Assembly: GCA_958430865.1 (NCBI GenBank)
Contig: CAUDNR010004067.1
Location: 34,548-98,547, forward strand
DNA length: 64,000 nucleotides
Direction of reading: 5' to 3'
Source: Entrophospora sp. SA101
Lineage: Eukaryota > Glomeromycota > Glomeromycetes > Entrophosporales > Entrophosporaceae
Part shown: positions 12,852-23,682 of the stretch, in pieces
Position numbering within the stretch: the stretch's first letter is position 1
Layout of the letters: each line of letters starts with the position of its first letter
Position numbers and translations under genes: made by a program
Notes under the pieces: generated by a model
Database searches by the model: none
The model's input: the letters and a program-made list of their open reading frames with translations, nothing else
What the model was told of the DNA's origin: nothing

Positions 12852-13234
12852 TTACTTTTTAATTGATCCTTGTGAATTTTCAGTTTCTTCGGGATGTGGT
12901 TGAATGGGTGGTATGGAGGCACCTGTGTGGAAGAACTCACGACGAAGACGCTCGTTTGTGCAATACCACAATTTACCGGTACCGTTCTTTTTTAATAATA
13001 AAAAATTAATTTGAGCAAAGTAATAATAAATAAGTAAAAAGAGAGAAAAAATATAAAAATTTTTTTTTGGTAAAAAGTTATTTATGAAAATAAATAATTT
13101 TAGATAATGATAATAACAAAATTTGTATGTGAATAATATGAATAATTTTTATAATTTTTTAGTTTTTATAATAATAATAATAGGATTAGAAAAAATAATT
13201 TAAAACGTACTGGCGAAGACGTCACAGTGGTCAT
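12852..13234 (-). CDS. 52-residue two-exon protein, copy 1, unidentified
   Basis: Exon 1 is only eight codons (13234-13211), from ATG to a GTACGT donor. Exon 2 is 12986-12852, after an acceptor ending AAAAAAG, and ends at TAA. The frame is preserved across the 224-bp intron. Exon 2 has balanced composition with a compact motif, KLWYCTNERLRREFFHTG, followed by a Pro-rich tail (SIPPIQPHPEE). This is unlike the AT-driven noise around it, and I read it as a real conserved small protein. I do not recognise the family. There is no signal peptide or membrane segment, and the single Cys gives no metal site. It is 229 bp upstream of the PWWP gene on the same strand. Confidence 0.5.
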
Positions 13235-13258
13235 GACTGTGCTCAAAGAGAGATTCTT

Positions 13259-13294
<36 letters not shown>

Positions 13295-14131
13295 TTGTAT
13301 TTGAAATAATAAATCATTAATACTATTATTATTATTATTATTGTAATGAAATTCGATAATAAAGAACAAAAATATCTAATAGTATATATATGAGAAAATA
13401 CCTTTTTTTTTTTGAAAAAGAAAAGTTGAAAAAAAATGATCCCAATATTTATATTACTGGTTGATGAAAAACATGATTGGCCAGTTGGATTTTTCGTACA
13501 ACGATCCCGGGGCACACTAAAAACTCCGTTCTTTATTTTGATTGGATAAAAATATGACTATCCTATACTAAAAAGGAGAGGTGTAAGAGCCACCCAACTT
13601 ATTGGGAATCAAAAAAGAAATATTAATGTTAATACATATATATATTAAATTTATTTAAGGGAGGATTAAAAAGGATAGATTTTTGAAGATTATCGATAAT
13701 CTTGAAAATAATCCAAATTTGATTGTGAATCATGTTTCTAATTTTTGAATTAAAAAATTGAGATTTAAAATTGGTTTGTTTTTTTTACATGCGCGACAAT
13801 TTCAAAAAAATTATATTGAATATTGTTACACGGAATCAAAGATTAAAAAAAAAAAAGACCCAAATTTTTGATGTCATTTTATTACAAAAGAAAAAACCAA
13901 GTTCATTGGTTTGTGAGGATTAGTGTTGACAATTTCCCGGTTTACTATGTATCAGTATTTTCAATAATAGACTTCCTTGGCCAGCAAGTAATGACAATAA
14001 TAAGAATCAAGCTGATTTATTTTATTAGGGTAGGGAAAAAAGAAAAAAAATGATATAAGATGTATGCATATAAACCTACCCTATAATATGATATTTATAA
14101 AAAAATATATACTATGAATATTGAAAATTTT
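13235..14131. other. Gene-poor AT-rich intergenic region with (TA)n
   Basis: No gene is supported. A (TA)n run of about 16 units lies at 13260-13292. Overlapping short open frames on both strands (13166-13515 and 13868-14053) consist of Ile/Tyr/Phe-rich translations of AT repeats. The identical stretch is at 36037-36933. Confidence 0.5.
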
Positions 14132-15692
14132 TTAATTATTTATATTTTGATTATTTTTATCACAAATTCTTGGATCTTTTGACTCATGATAATAAGTTTC
14201 AAGACCAAAAGTATCTACCCGATTCATCAAAGGAATTAATTGAGCCCATGTCATCGGAAGAGTGATATTACTGAATCTATTGATGCTATTGGATTTATTG
14301 ATATCAATGGAACTATTGATCCTTTGCAATAAATCATTTGACATAGATGGCGACGAATTGTTTGAAGTATCTAGATAATCTACTATTACCGAAGCCAACA
14401 TTTGTTGTTTTAAAGGAACTGGATCGTTGACAGATAATGCACCATTTGTTGGCAATTGAAGAGAGACACTATTATCATTTACTATCCTACAATTATTGGG
14501 TTCATGATAATTGTTACTAGTATATAATACGCTATCCATAGATGATGTGTTGTTTTTGTCTTTGTTGTGGCTGTTACTGTTATTGTTGATATTATTGCCA
14601 GTAACATCAGATATCGCCCTATTTGTCTTGTAATTAGATTTACCATAGAGTTGAAACTGGCCATTTGACGCATCAATATCAAAGTTTTTATTGCTAGCAT
14701 TAGATGGAGTACTACTATATACCGTTTTATCCATTAGTTGAGTGACATTAGAAATAATTGTTGTATTCAAATTAACTTGCTGTGGCAAAGCGTTTGAGTT
14801 TTCTTGCATGTTATTAATGTGTTTAGATTTTGGATCTATTTTGTTTGATCTTTTTAAAATGATATTTTTTTCATTTGTGTGGGAATAACTTAATGTATCA
14901 AACAAAAAAAATTGTGCTTTTCTCATATTAGAATATTCATTTTGAATCGCTCTCTAATAAATCCAAAAAAAAAAACTGTGTGAGGTTTGTTAGGATTAAA
15001 TGATTAGCTAAAAAAAAAAATAATATCAACTTACATATGCTTCATCTATAAAAAAAATATTATCGTCATTGCTATCAAGTATTTTATTATGCATGGTGGT
15101 ATCACTTCTAGTAGAATTATTGATGTTAGTAATATTAGGATAATATTCTTCTTCTTTTACATCATTATCATCAATAACTATAATTGATCTCGACCTTGAG
15201 CTTACGCTATTATTAATTAATTTTACACGTTCAGAAAATTCAGCATAACCTTTCTCGAGGATTGAATTATCAGGACAAAGCCTTTTACTACTATACTCTG
15301 CATAGAATTCGTCAATTTCTCTTGCGTGTAATTTACCCATCTTTCTCAGTTGCATCTGATGTCTTTTTTCCATATTATGAAGTTGGATATCAGGCTTACT
15401 GGCATAAGTTTCTCGATATAATTTATCATAACTAAATTTTTTGAAAGCATCATTTGTTTATATATAAATACATATATATAGATATATACACGTGCATATT
15501 TTAGAAAAATTAAATCCCAAATATATAATAAAGGTAATAAAGAACAAAATAAATCAAGATAAAACAACTTACTCTTTGTCTTCGGGGAAACACTCAATCA
15601 TAATGTCAAATAACTTTTCCTGTTTTAAATAATCAATATATTTAATTTCATATAGAAATATAATTTTTTTTTAATAGGTTAAAGCTTACCAT
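14132..15692 (-). CDS. 422-residue low-complexity protein with a start-codon-only first exon, copy 1
   Basis: Four exons fit in frame: 15692-15690 (just ATG, before a GTAAGC donor), 15619-15573, 15431-15035 and 14953-14132. The N-terminal 90 residues are ordered and charged (MEKLFDIMIECFPED, then a helix with HAREIDEFYAEYSSKRL). The rest is Asn/Ser-rich and probably disordered, ending in a more conserved-looking block with PMTWAQLIPLMNRVDTFGLE. I do not recognise the family. The ordered N-terminus and the C-terminal block suggest short interaction segments joined by a flexible linker, which is inference. The ATG-only exon depends on the GTAAGC and TTTTAAACAG splice signals; starting at the internal ATG of exon 2 would shorten the protein by about seven residues. 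Confidence 0.6.
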
Positions 15693-18429
15693 GTTTTTTT
15701 TTTTTTTAATTACAAATGAGTAAAAACTGTCAATTTTTATTTTGAGACCAGATAAATATTACATACAATATTACATTAATGTCAATCATTTAAGGGTGGA
15801 AGTGATCGATCCACAAAATAAAACTTTGTTACACACGATTTTATTTTGCAAAAACAGTTTGATGATCCCGGTTGTACAATTTTCTAACACTGAATTTAGT
15901 AAAGGAAAGAAAACATTGGAACATTGTATATATAATGCAAGTCACTTAGTCCCGTCCGCAACTTTCTATTGGTCGTGTAGATACTTCAAATCCTCCAAAA
16001 ATGAAAATGCAACACCCCAAAATAAATCGTGTTTTTGAAGCCAAGAACTTCCTCCACAAAGTTACTATTTCATTTACCGAATTTATTATGTTTAGCCCTA
16101 AAATTGACGTGTTACACAAAAAATAATCAAAAATATCAAAAATAGTTTCAATCTTTTGTCACATGAATTTTCCAGATTAAGATGAATGAAAGAGAATTTA
16201 TATTTGTTATCATCAATTAATACGCTCTCCTAAATAATAATTAGTGACAACTTGGTCTCCTCCGAAATGATCTGGATATTTTACATTGCTAAATTCTGGT
16301 GCAGCTGGTTGTGATTGTACTATTGCAGCCACCACTGTTGAAGTGCATTATTAAGGTTTTGTAAATCTGCTAGATCCATCAGGACCGGGCTTGTTGATTC
16401 ACTACTGGTTGATTTGAATTGAAAAAGTTTTCTAGACCTAGAGTAGAATCTCGTCTGAATTACTATCTGAATTTTCACTTATTTCCAAATTACTACTTTA
16501 ATTATTATTTTCTTCACTTGTTTGTTTTGTAGAACTTGATAGAAATTAATTTAGATTTTTATGTTCAAAAATAATTAATAAAATAAAAACTTATAAAATC
16601 ATATGATAATGATTCTCACATGACTTTTATATGAACTTCTATTATAATGACAATCTCGTTATACTGACATTTTTTGCTTGCACATGGAGTGTCATTATAA
16701 CGGGAGTGACTCGTATTGCACAAAATTGGCGGTGTGGCACAGAAAGTTGTGGGACTAGGTGACTTGCACCATAACCACATGATATCATGTATCGGATTAG
16801 GATTTTTTAAAATTTTCGGACACATTAGAGCTTCAATTTCCGTAGTATGTAAACATAACTATACACAAAGTCCATTTCGACTTTTTTTGGATGGTCGAAA
16901 TGGTTGAAAATAGTCTCAAATTTTTGATAAAATCTTAATAATTTTGGATAATAGTAACAGTCGAAATCTTGGATAGTCAAGATGATTTGTTATTATTATG
17001 AATAATAAAATGATAATTAACATATCAGTTAAGTCAAAACGATACAGTCAAACCTCGTTTCAATGAATCTATGATGGTGTTATGTTGATGTGTTAACGTT
17101 ACGGGCCCTTTAAAAACATTCAATCTGTTAATATTAATATTAATGGTTTTTCCACCCAGATTTGTAACGGGTTAATCCGTTAAAAATAACAAGTATTATT
17201 ATTAACAAGCAATATATATATATATTTAAAATATTTGAAACATTTGTTGTAAGAATTTAAAATAAAAGGTTTATTTATTTAGTTTTTATTTGAAGGATGA
17301 ATTGCTATTTATTTGAGCCATCGCGAGTAAAAACAGCACCACATTCTTTACCAACTTCATTTAAGACTGAATAACTAGCTCTTAAGGTTCTACCGTGGAA
17401 TTTTTTCCCATGCTAATTTAAGCCAATTGCTTATTTTAACTAACTATAAAATACAAAATCATGCCTTATGTATTATTATTATCGACACTTGATGTTGTAC
17501 AGATTTTTTTTGTTGACGTGTTTTTTTTTTTTGGAAAACAAAGTGACAAAACGTGAGAATTATAGAAACTCAGGAAAAAAACTAATAGTTTGAAACTCAG
17601 TTACTTTGCCGAAACTTAATCACTGTGCCGAAACTCAATCACTGTGCCGAAACTATAATTTGTTGCAGAAACTTCAATTTTTGTTGAAATTATTTTATAA
17701 TGATTAGACATTTTCTTTTGAAAAAAATTAATTATACAAGAAATTTTATTATTATTGCAAAACATTTAATATTATTATTATGTAGAAGGTGTTATAATTC
17801 TTTGGTTACATTGGTATCAACAAAGGGTAAGTTTGGTGTGGTGTTTGCTTTGGCAGATTTTGGTGTCGTTGGAAAATGCACTAGTTGAATACCATATTCT
17901 GGATCATTATCTTCTTAATCTAAGTCTGAAAATCCTCATTAGCTAAACACTCTTATTATTTCCACAAAAGCAAACAATGAATAGATTACCCAAAGAACGC
18001 ATTTTCTGATAATATATTTAGGAAGATACCCCGCACCATATTAAACATAGAATGAGAGCTTTATATGTAAGTGATTTATAACAATGAATTAACATAACAT
18101 TTTTTTTGATAATGAAATTTTTTTTATTCTAGCCTTTAAATGATAAATACTGTATGTAAGTAAATGTATATCAAATGCTTTTAAACAAAATATGATTAGA
18201 AATTTATATTATATGGTGATATTTAATATGATTCTTTAAAATTGTAGAAATTGTAAAAGTACAATGTTAATATTGAACATAATTTTACATAATTGAAAAT
18301 GATCATTGAAATGATATTTGGGACATGTTGCAAGTGAAATTTGTATTACCAAGAATTTCAGGATCAAAATTTAGTTATCGTTTTATTATTGCATTTTCTT
18401 TAATTTGGTAGATATTTATTTTCAAAGTA
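15693..18429. other. Transposon-relic region without intact genes
   Basis: No gene is supported. There is a hairpin-like pair around 16635-16705 (ATTATAATGACAATCTCG against its complement), a pogo-like end CAGTCAAACCTCGTTT near 17046, and a tandem GTGCCGAAACT motif at 17590-17657. A diverged relative of the 5' part of the 479-bp repeat of 50098-50576 lies at about 17472-17560. The open frame 15742-16038 starts at TTG and has no support. The identical stretch is at 38495-41231. Confidence 0.5.
17590..17657 (+). repeat. Short tandem motif TCACTGTGCCGAAACT
   Basis: Three adjacent units match TTACTTTGCCGAAACTTAA and CACTGTGCCGAAACTCAAT with small changes. The core TTTGCCGA recurs in the iteron-like array at 48371-48545, so both may be subterminal repeats of related elements. 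The second-block copy is at 40392-40459. Confidence 0.55.
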
Positions 18430-18528
18430 CACTATAACCTTCGTTTCAACGGAATGGTTGGACACATAAGAAAATTTCATTTAAAATCCGTTGAAACGAA
18501 ATTACTATTACTATTACTAATACTAATC

Positions 18529-19397
18529 TAGAGTTGGCACCCGTAATGCAAAATTACGGTATTACGGTGTTGCAAACTCGTATTGCAACAATACAACATT
18601 GGAGGGTCGGTGTTGCAACTAACCGTAATGTTGTAATATTTATTATACAAATAAAAAGTATGAACTTTACTTTTCTAATTATATCATTTATTTTCTCCCA
18701 CGAATATAATAATTAAAGATGACTGATAACAAAAATAAACTTGGAACAAAATATAGTGATACTTGGGAATATTTTACACGTGGTAATCATTTTGGTAATG
18801 GACATTACCAAGTTACGTGTAAGCCATGTTTGTCATTTTTTTAAAGATGCCCGACCATATCTCATGTTTCTCAATGTTCAAAAGCATCTGAACTACCAAA
18901 AATGAAGTAAATAAATTGATTTTACAAAGTCGACATTTTCTAAACAAGGATAAACTCCTGGACATTCTGGACAGCGTCATATTGATGGTTATTTTTGTTC
19001 AGTTTTTTTAGAAGAATCATGCATAAAACAATCGATAAAGCTTTAGTTATGATGTTTATTATGTGTGCGTTACCTTTATGCCTTGTAGAAACCCCATTTT
19101 TTATTGAATATCAACCACCTTCAAGAAAAGCGATATAGGCGAAAATGGAGATCCACATGCTTATTTACCCCAATTAGATGATGAATAGATAAACGAATTC
19201 AAAATTTTTTTTTGTGTTTATGTTTATAATAATAATAATGTTTTTAAAAGCGGTCTAACTGCATCGTATAATATGTAAAGTTACAGGTATGTTGCAACAT
19301 TACAGGTATGTTGTAACATTACGGTTTTGTTGCAACAAAAGAAACATATTGTTGCAAAATCGCAACATTTGATATTTGATTACGGGGGACAAGCTTA
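18529..19397 (+). mobile_element. Non-autonomous hAT element with 8-bp target duplication, nested in a MITE
   Basis: A perfect 8-bp direct repeat, TACTAATC, flanks this segment (18521-18528 and 19398-19405). Its ends are imperfect inverted repeats: TAGAGTTGGCACCCGTAAT against TAAGCTTGTCCCCCGTAAT, 14 of 19 matching. Subterminal TTGCAACA and ACCGTAAT motifs recur in both orientations near the ends. An 8-bp duplication with a BED-finger remnant inside is characteristic of the hAT superfamily. The second-block copy is at 41331-42199. Confidence 0.75.
18719..18844 (+). pseudogene. BED zinc-finger remnant of a hAT transposase, copy 1
   Basis: A 41-codon frame starts at ATG 18719 and ends at TAA 18842. 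It contains the first half of a BED finger: SDTWEYFTRGNHF followed by YQVTCKPC, that is W-x2-F and the CxxC pair. Readable amino-acid sequence continues in another frame after the stop, so the original gene was longer. The rest of the transposase, including the hATC dimerisation region, is missing from the element. Confidence 0.65.
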
Positions 19398-19969
19398 TAC
19401 TAATCGCGTTTCAACAGAATTTTATATGTTTTCATGAGATGCAAATTTAATTATAATCCGTTGAAACAAGGGTTATAATGTATTGCTAAAATTCAGGAAT
19501 CAAAAAATATTCATCATAGGGAGTTTCTTTTTCCGGTTGAAGCTGATTTTAGGTTGTGAAATAAATATGTGGTGATGATTATGTATTTGATATAATCATT
19601 AATCATTTTTATATCATGATATCCTTCAATTAGCAGAATCAAATATCGAGAGATAATTAAATCAGAAAAGCTATTTTTAATTGATGAAAAGATCATCAAG
19701 TCATTTTATACAAGTCAAGCATTCGGCTAATTCATTAAAAGCTTCCATTAAATGAATCAAACGAACAGGCTGATATTTTGATTAATAATAATTTATTGTT
19801 TTGGTTAAATATTATTTCAACATTTATTTTTTAGTTTTACTTTGATAAGCGGTTTTGGTGGCAATGGTAGCAGTAATAATGAAGAGAGGATCAATTAGAA
19901 ATTTTTTAAATTACAAATTTTAAGTAACATTAATTATTTGAAAACAATATTATTAATACTAAAAAAAAT

Positions 19970-20164
19970 TTAAATTTCAAAGTAATATTCTAAAATTTTC
20001 ATTAGTATTTCTTCTGGGAAATCTATAATTAATCTGTCAGCACTTAATGTAATCTCGTAATTGTCACCATAGTCATCGTATAACAGAGTATGATTTACTG
20101 CTTTCCCTTTGAAACTTATTATGTGCAATTCTTCATTATCAGATTTGTATGTTCTTGCTGACAT
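19970..20164 (-). pseudogene. F-box-like fragment, 64 residues, copy 1
   Basis: The frame runs from ATG 20164 to a stop at 19970. Its last 20 residues include IDFPEEILMKILEYY, which fits the start of an F-box (L/I-P-x-E-I-L-x-K-I-L). F-boxes dock substrate adaptors on Skp1 of SCF ubiquitin ligases. The box is cut off after about 17 residues, so this is probably a fragment or one exon of a decayed gene. Neighbouring DNA is transposon relics. The second copy is at 42772-42966. Confidence 0.35.
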
Positions 20165-21235
20165 ACATTCTGATCTTAAAACGTATATATTATGTTAACC
20201 AATTTAAAGGTTAACCATAGTAAAGCTTCATGCCGAGGGGTCGGGCATCCCCGAACCTGCCTAATTAACATTTAATTTAAGCATTGTAATATCTTTAAAA
20301 ATATAAAATCTTTCGAAATTTAAAATTTTATAAATGAGGAGTATGCTGGTGCTTGCCTTTTCAGATTGTCATTAATTTTAAATTTTTTTTCTTTAGGACT
20401 GGTAAAACACAAAAAAAAATATCAGTTTTAATTCAACTAGAGTGACGACAACCACCATTCTTATGATAAAACTTACCTTCTTCTGACTTCATATTGTTCT
20501 GTTTTTCTTTTTTTGTTATCCTTTTTGTTCGGCACTTTTAAAAATTAAAACAAGATTTTATTTGAGTGAGTGTGAGTGAGTGAGGTTAAATTTATATGTT
20601 CGCAGAGTTTTTTTTCAGGGAAAAATATTAAAGGACTATTTACACGGATTGATTTTATTCCTGCACGGTGACTTTCTTTAGATGGTATGAAGGAGTATGT
20701 TAACAGACTATTGCGAGGTTTTGTTGGACTATTAAACATGTCCTGTATAAACGAAGTTTAAATTATTGGGAAAATCAAAAGAGAAATATGCGAGAGTATA
20801 AAACTATAAAATAAAGGATATATGTTATATCTTGTCTGTAAATTTTTTACCTTATATTGATATATCATAGCCAGGAACTTGAGAAAATTTCTAACTTCTT
20901 ATACCGAAAACTTATTATTTATATAATGTATTTTGGAATCCTTATAAAAATAAAAATAGCAATTGACCCGCCAGTATGCCACAACCTTGTAGCTTGAAGC
21001 CTTAATCCGAGACGTAGGATTCCAAATACTTGAAGTTTTTTTATTCTTTCTCCTTCATAGTTCACACCAGGGTCGGCAAATTGACTGGTCCATTGAGAAC
21101 TGATGGATTTTGGACTGGTTCATTGCGATTAATAAAATACTAAATATGGTTAAGGTATTACACTAATGGACCCAATGGACCACCAATAGACAATCAATGG
21201 ACCGCACATTTGCCAACCCTGGTTCAATTGAAACA
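20165..21235. other. Relic region between the F-box fragment and the 68-residue gene
   Basis: A diverged relative of the 479-bp repeat (50098-50576) lies at about 20437-20545, sharing ACTAGAGTGACGAC and ACCACCAT. A minus-strand frame at 20739-20545 follows an acceptor-like TTTATACAG and looks moderately coding, but does not join in phase to anything I could find. A GC-rich hairpin lies at 20230-20262 (GGGGTCGGGCATCCCC). The identical stretch is at 42967-44037. Confidence 0.4.
21068..21221. mobile_element. hAT-like MITE, 154 bp, copy 1
   Basis: Ends CAGGGTCGGCAAAT and (reverse complement) CAGGGTTGGCAAAT form a 14-bp terminal inverted repeat with one mismatch, of the CAGGG-type seen in hAT elements. 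Flanks GTTCACAC (21060-21067) and GTTCAATT (21222-21229) may be a decayed 8-bp target duplication. Internal TGGTCCATTG motifs recur in both orientations. It lies 14 bp past the stop of the 68-residue gene. The second copy is at 43870-44023. Confidence 0.6.
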
Positions 21236-21507
21236 CTAATGATATTTACCTCTAAAGGATTTTTTTATTAATTCTTGTACATTTCTCCTTATAGAAGTAC
21301 CTAGCAGTTTGAGACTGCCAGTAAGGTGCAATTCCTTAACTGCAATCTTTTTTAACATGATAAATGAAGTTAGTAAAAAATTAAGGTAATGATGAACAAT
21401 ATTTAATTCACCTTCTCCTTTTCACGTATAATTTCGCTCCAATATGGTTTTAATCCACCGTTTTGACGTTCAGCTTTAATCTTTTGCAGATGTAGAAATT
21501 TAAACAT
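21236..21507 (-). CDS. 68-residue two-exon protein, copy 1, unidentified
   Basis: Exon 1 is 21507-21412, from ATG to a GTGAAT donor, and exon 2 is 21346-21236, after an acceptor ending TTAAAAAAG. Phase is preserved and the stop is TAG. The protein is basic, with KAERQNGGLKPYWSEIIREK in exon 1 and a helix-like LKLLGTSIRRNVQELIKKSF in exon 2. The mixed composition and clean splice joint suggest a real gene; a basic small mitochondrial or ribosome-associated protein is a guess only. A donor-like GGTAAATATC eight nt-codons before the stop leaves open that the gene once continued past the MITE that follows. Confidence 0.45.
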
Positions 21508-22203
21508 GCGAGTAATGTAAAAGGTGTGATAACAAAACATTATAAACGAAGTAACAGGTAAAAAAAAAATTTGTCGGCTGTTAGATCTAAAACAATATTA
21601 AAAATCGAACTACTTAGAAAATAAAAATACCTTTGTAACCTGTAAAATACTCGATATTCATTTCTACTATTTCTACTATATAAATTTATATGTGAAATTG
21701 ACGTGTTGTTTGTTATTGTAAACATTTTTTACAGCATAGTGGAAATTTGAAATGTTACACTAATTTTTTATATTGTGCAACGTAGCTTTACAATAAACGG
21801 CAAACATTCTGGCAATAAAAAGTAAGTGATAAAATGGATTTGAATTGGATCTGAACTTGATCTCCAATTTAGAGAAGTTTCAGGAGCAACGAGTTCTGTA
21901 TGACATTTCGCGTAGCAACAAACTTCCGCTATGCTATTTTTTACCAGGTCCGTGTTACGCAATCGATTTTAATGCACAGGTCACGAGGATCACAGTCCAG
22001 AAAAGTCTTGGTCAATTTTCTCTTTTGTAAATAAAAATTCTTCCCAAAAGTTGTTTTTTTTTTTTACTCAATGACTTTGAAAAAAATCTATCTAATGATC
22101 CGATATTAGAATAAAAAAAAAAATTTAATGGTCACAATGCCAGTTTCCAATTGCAGAATGCCTTTACATTGACACTTTGAAAATTGACAGAGATGTTGAG
22201 ATG
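21508..22203. other. Intergenic, no gene seen
   Basis: Overlapping short frames on both strands (21540-21725, 21768-21962 and 21845-22030) have no recognisable motif. Poly-T and poly-A runs lie near 22060 and 22115. The identical stretch is at 44310-45005. Confidence 0.4.
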
Positions 22204-23085
22204 TTATAAATGAGTACAAGAGGTTAAAATCAAAAAGCAAAAAGGGATTAAAAAAATTGAGTCAATGATAATTTTTTCCTTTGAAAAAGCAAAAACATAA
22301 CTGTAATGAGCAGTGGCATCAATACTGCAATATTGTGTTTTATCCTTTGAATAATTTTGATTAACTAATTTTCTTTGTTCTTTAGCCAATGAGAATTGTT
22401 ATTCGCACCTCCATTTTTGTCATTCGCACCCCTCCCGTGACTAAGACAAAGATGAACCAATAAAATCATCACATTTTAAAGCCATTCATTGGTCACATTA
22501 CTACACTTAGTCACGGGAGGGGTGCGAATAACAAAAATGGGGGTACGAATAACAATTCCCTATTTTTATTATAATAATTTTTTTCTAATTTGGCCTTGGA
22601 CAGATGTTATTTAAATCCTTTGAGTAATTCTTCAGCTTCTTCTTCTTGGCGAGCATTGTAATGTAAACCATTTTGAAAATGTTGGCAAGCATCACACAAG
22701 TCAGTTCTTGGACTCATAATTTGAATCTCTGGTGCAGTTGATGTCTTAATTTTCTGAAGGCATTATATTTCAAAGATTTCAATTTGCTATCTTCTTCTAT
22801 ATCAGCCAGAAAATACCTGTGCGCAGATTTATGGCTCATTTCAGATGGTAAGAATGTAACTTATTGAGTTATTCTATTGTTACTTCTCCCTGGGCTTGGC
22901 AAACCATGAACTTTAACATAATTTTTCAGAAATTCTTTACTATTTCTGCAACATTTTTGTCAATCACCATTTTAGTTTTACATTGAGGCATCTTTTTAAT
23001 ATTACCATGAACTCTTGTTAAAAGACCATGGTTTATCAGATGATTTCTGATAATTTAAAATAAGTTCTACCAATCCCTAACATAT
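22204..23085 (-). pseudogene. Degenerate transposon-type ORF split by a MITE, copy 1
   Basis: Reading the minus strand from about 23085, pieces of one protein appear in shifting frames: MPQCKTKMVIDKNV, then FLPSEMSHKSAHRYFLADI, then MSPRTDLCDACQHFQNG and EEEAEELLKGFK, followed by TAA. After the MITE at 22560-22391 it resumes with LAKEQRKLVNQNYSKDK and CSIDATAHYSY. I associate this pattern with a multicopy transposon-encoded protein family of Glomeromycotina genomes, from memory and without a database check. At least two frame breaks, in-frame stops and the MITE make it non-functional. The second copy is at 45006-45887. Confidence 0.5.
22391..22560. mobile_element. MITE with 54-55-bp terminal inverted repeats, copy 1
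   Basis: The left arm 22391-22445 and right arm 22506-22560 are nearly perfect inverted repeats (GAATTGTTATTCGCACC and CACCCCTCCCGTGACTAAG on the left). Only about 60 bp lies between them, so the transcript would fold into a long hairpin. It sits inside a decayed transposon ORF, dividing two stretches of one protein. No clear target duplication is visible. The second copy is at 45193-45362. Confidence 0.8.
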
Positions 23086-23682
23086 TAAAATAAGTTCCTT
23101 GGCAAAGGAGTGTAGTGAAAAAGGACAGGGGACGGATTTCTGCGCCTTCACCACGCCACACCTGTTACCATCCTTTTCTAGTATTAATGGGCCTTGAAAA
23201 GGACGGTGTGTTGAACCCATCCCCAGTATCCCAAGAGAAATTGGGAAAATTTGGTCAACCTCCCCATGAAAAATAATTATGACCTAGCTTATCATCATTA
23301 ATAATCAAAATGAGAAAAGACAATTTAAAAAGCAAACAATAAATGAAATAATAACAAGTTAATAAAAAATTGACTACCTTTACCAATGAATTTTTCCATA
23401 CATTGTTGATCATAAACAGAAAATGTTATTATTGCTTTAACAAATCATGTGTATTGATTTATATTTTTTATAAATGTAAAAATTTACTTAATTTCTTCTG
23501 AATAGATTATAACAAGAAGATTAATTATATTTTTATTATTTATATATTATTATATTATTATGTATTTTTAACATAAAAAGGATTATCCTCTAAGAAGTTT
23601 TACAGGCTTTCTATTTTAGTCCTTGTTAAGTCATACACCCAAGGTTGCCAATTTATGTGTTCATAATTTACCCGAGACAAGT
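23086..23682. other. Intergenic with a GC-richer island
   Basis: Positions 23100-23275 are clearly richer in G and C than their surroundings (for example GGACAGGGGACGGATTTCTG and ACCACGCCACACCTGTTACC) but hold no open frame I can identify. They could be the end of a repeat element. The rest is AT-rich up to the sharp duplication edge at 23682. Confidence 0.35.

Larger units (their letters stand above)
18430..19480. mobile_element. Pogo-like MITE carrying a nested hAT element, copy 1
   Basis: The outer element has terminal inverted repeats of about 24 bp: left CACTATAACCTTCGTTTCAA, right (reverse complement) CATTATAACCCTTGTTTCAA, both followed by CGGA. It is flanked by TA on both sides (18428-18429 and 19481-19482), as in Tc1/mariner and pogo insertions. 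Without the nested insertion at 18529-19397 the element is about 182 bp, a typical MITE size with no coding capacity. The second-block copy is at 41232-42282. Confidence 0.7.
2066..23682 (+). repeat. 21.6-kb segmental duplication, copy 1
   Basis: This block recurs at 24868-46484 with a constant offset of 22,802 bp, so there is no net indel over 21.6 kb. Every open frame has the same coordinates and translation in both copies, apart from one base: A at 5321 against C at 28123, which makes a stop codon in this copy. The left edge is soft. From 2066 to 2101 there are three mismatches (2088, 2096, 2101) before identity becomes essentially complete. The right edge is sharp, at GACAAGT before 23683. 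Either a very recent tandem duplication or an assembly that placed two near-identical haplotypes side by side would give this picture. Confidence 0.95.

Noticed and set aside
13166..13515. Overlapping minus-strand frames
   Set aside because: They are translations of the (TA)n and poly-A tracts and overlap the first exon of the 52-residue gene.
15742..16038. 98-codon plus-strand frame
   Set aside because: Starts at TTG, has no family motif, and lies in a repeat-rich stretch.
2066..23682. Large transposon or Starship-like cargo element as the duplicated unit
   Set aside because: No inverted or direct terminal repeats, tyrosine recombinase or target duplication are seen at the block edges; the content is ordinary host genes.
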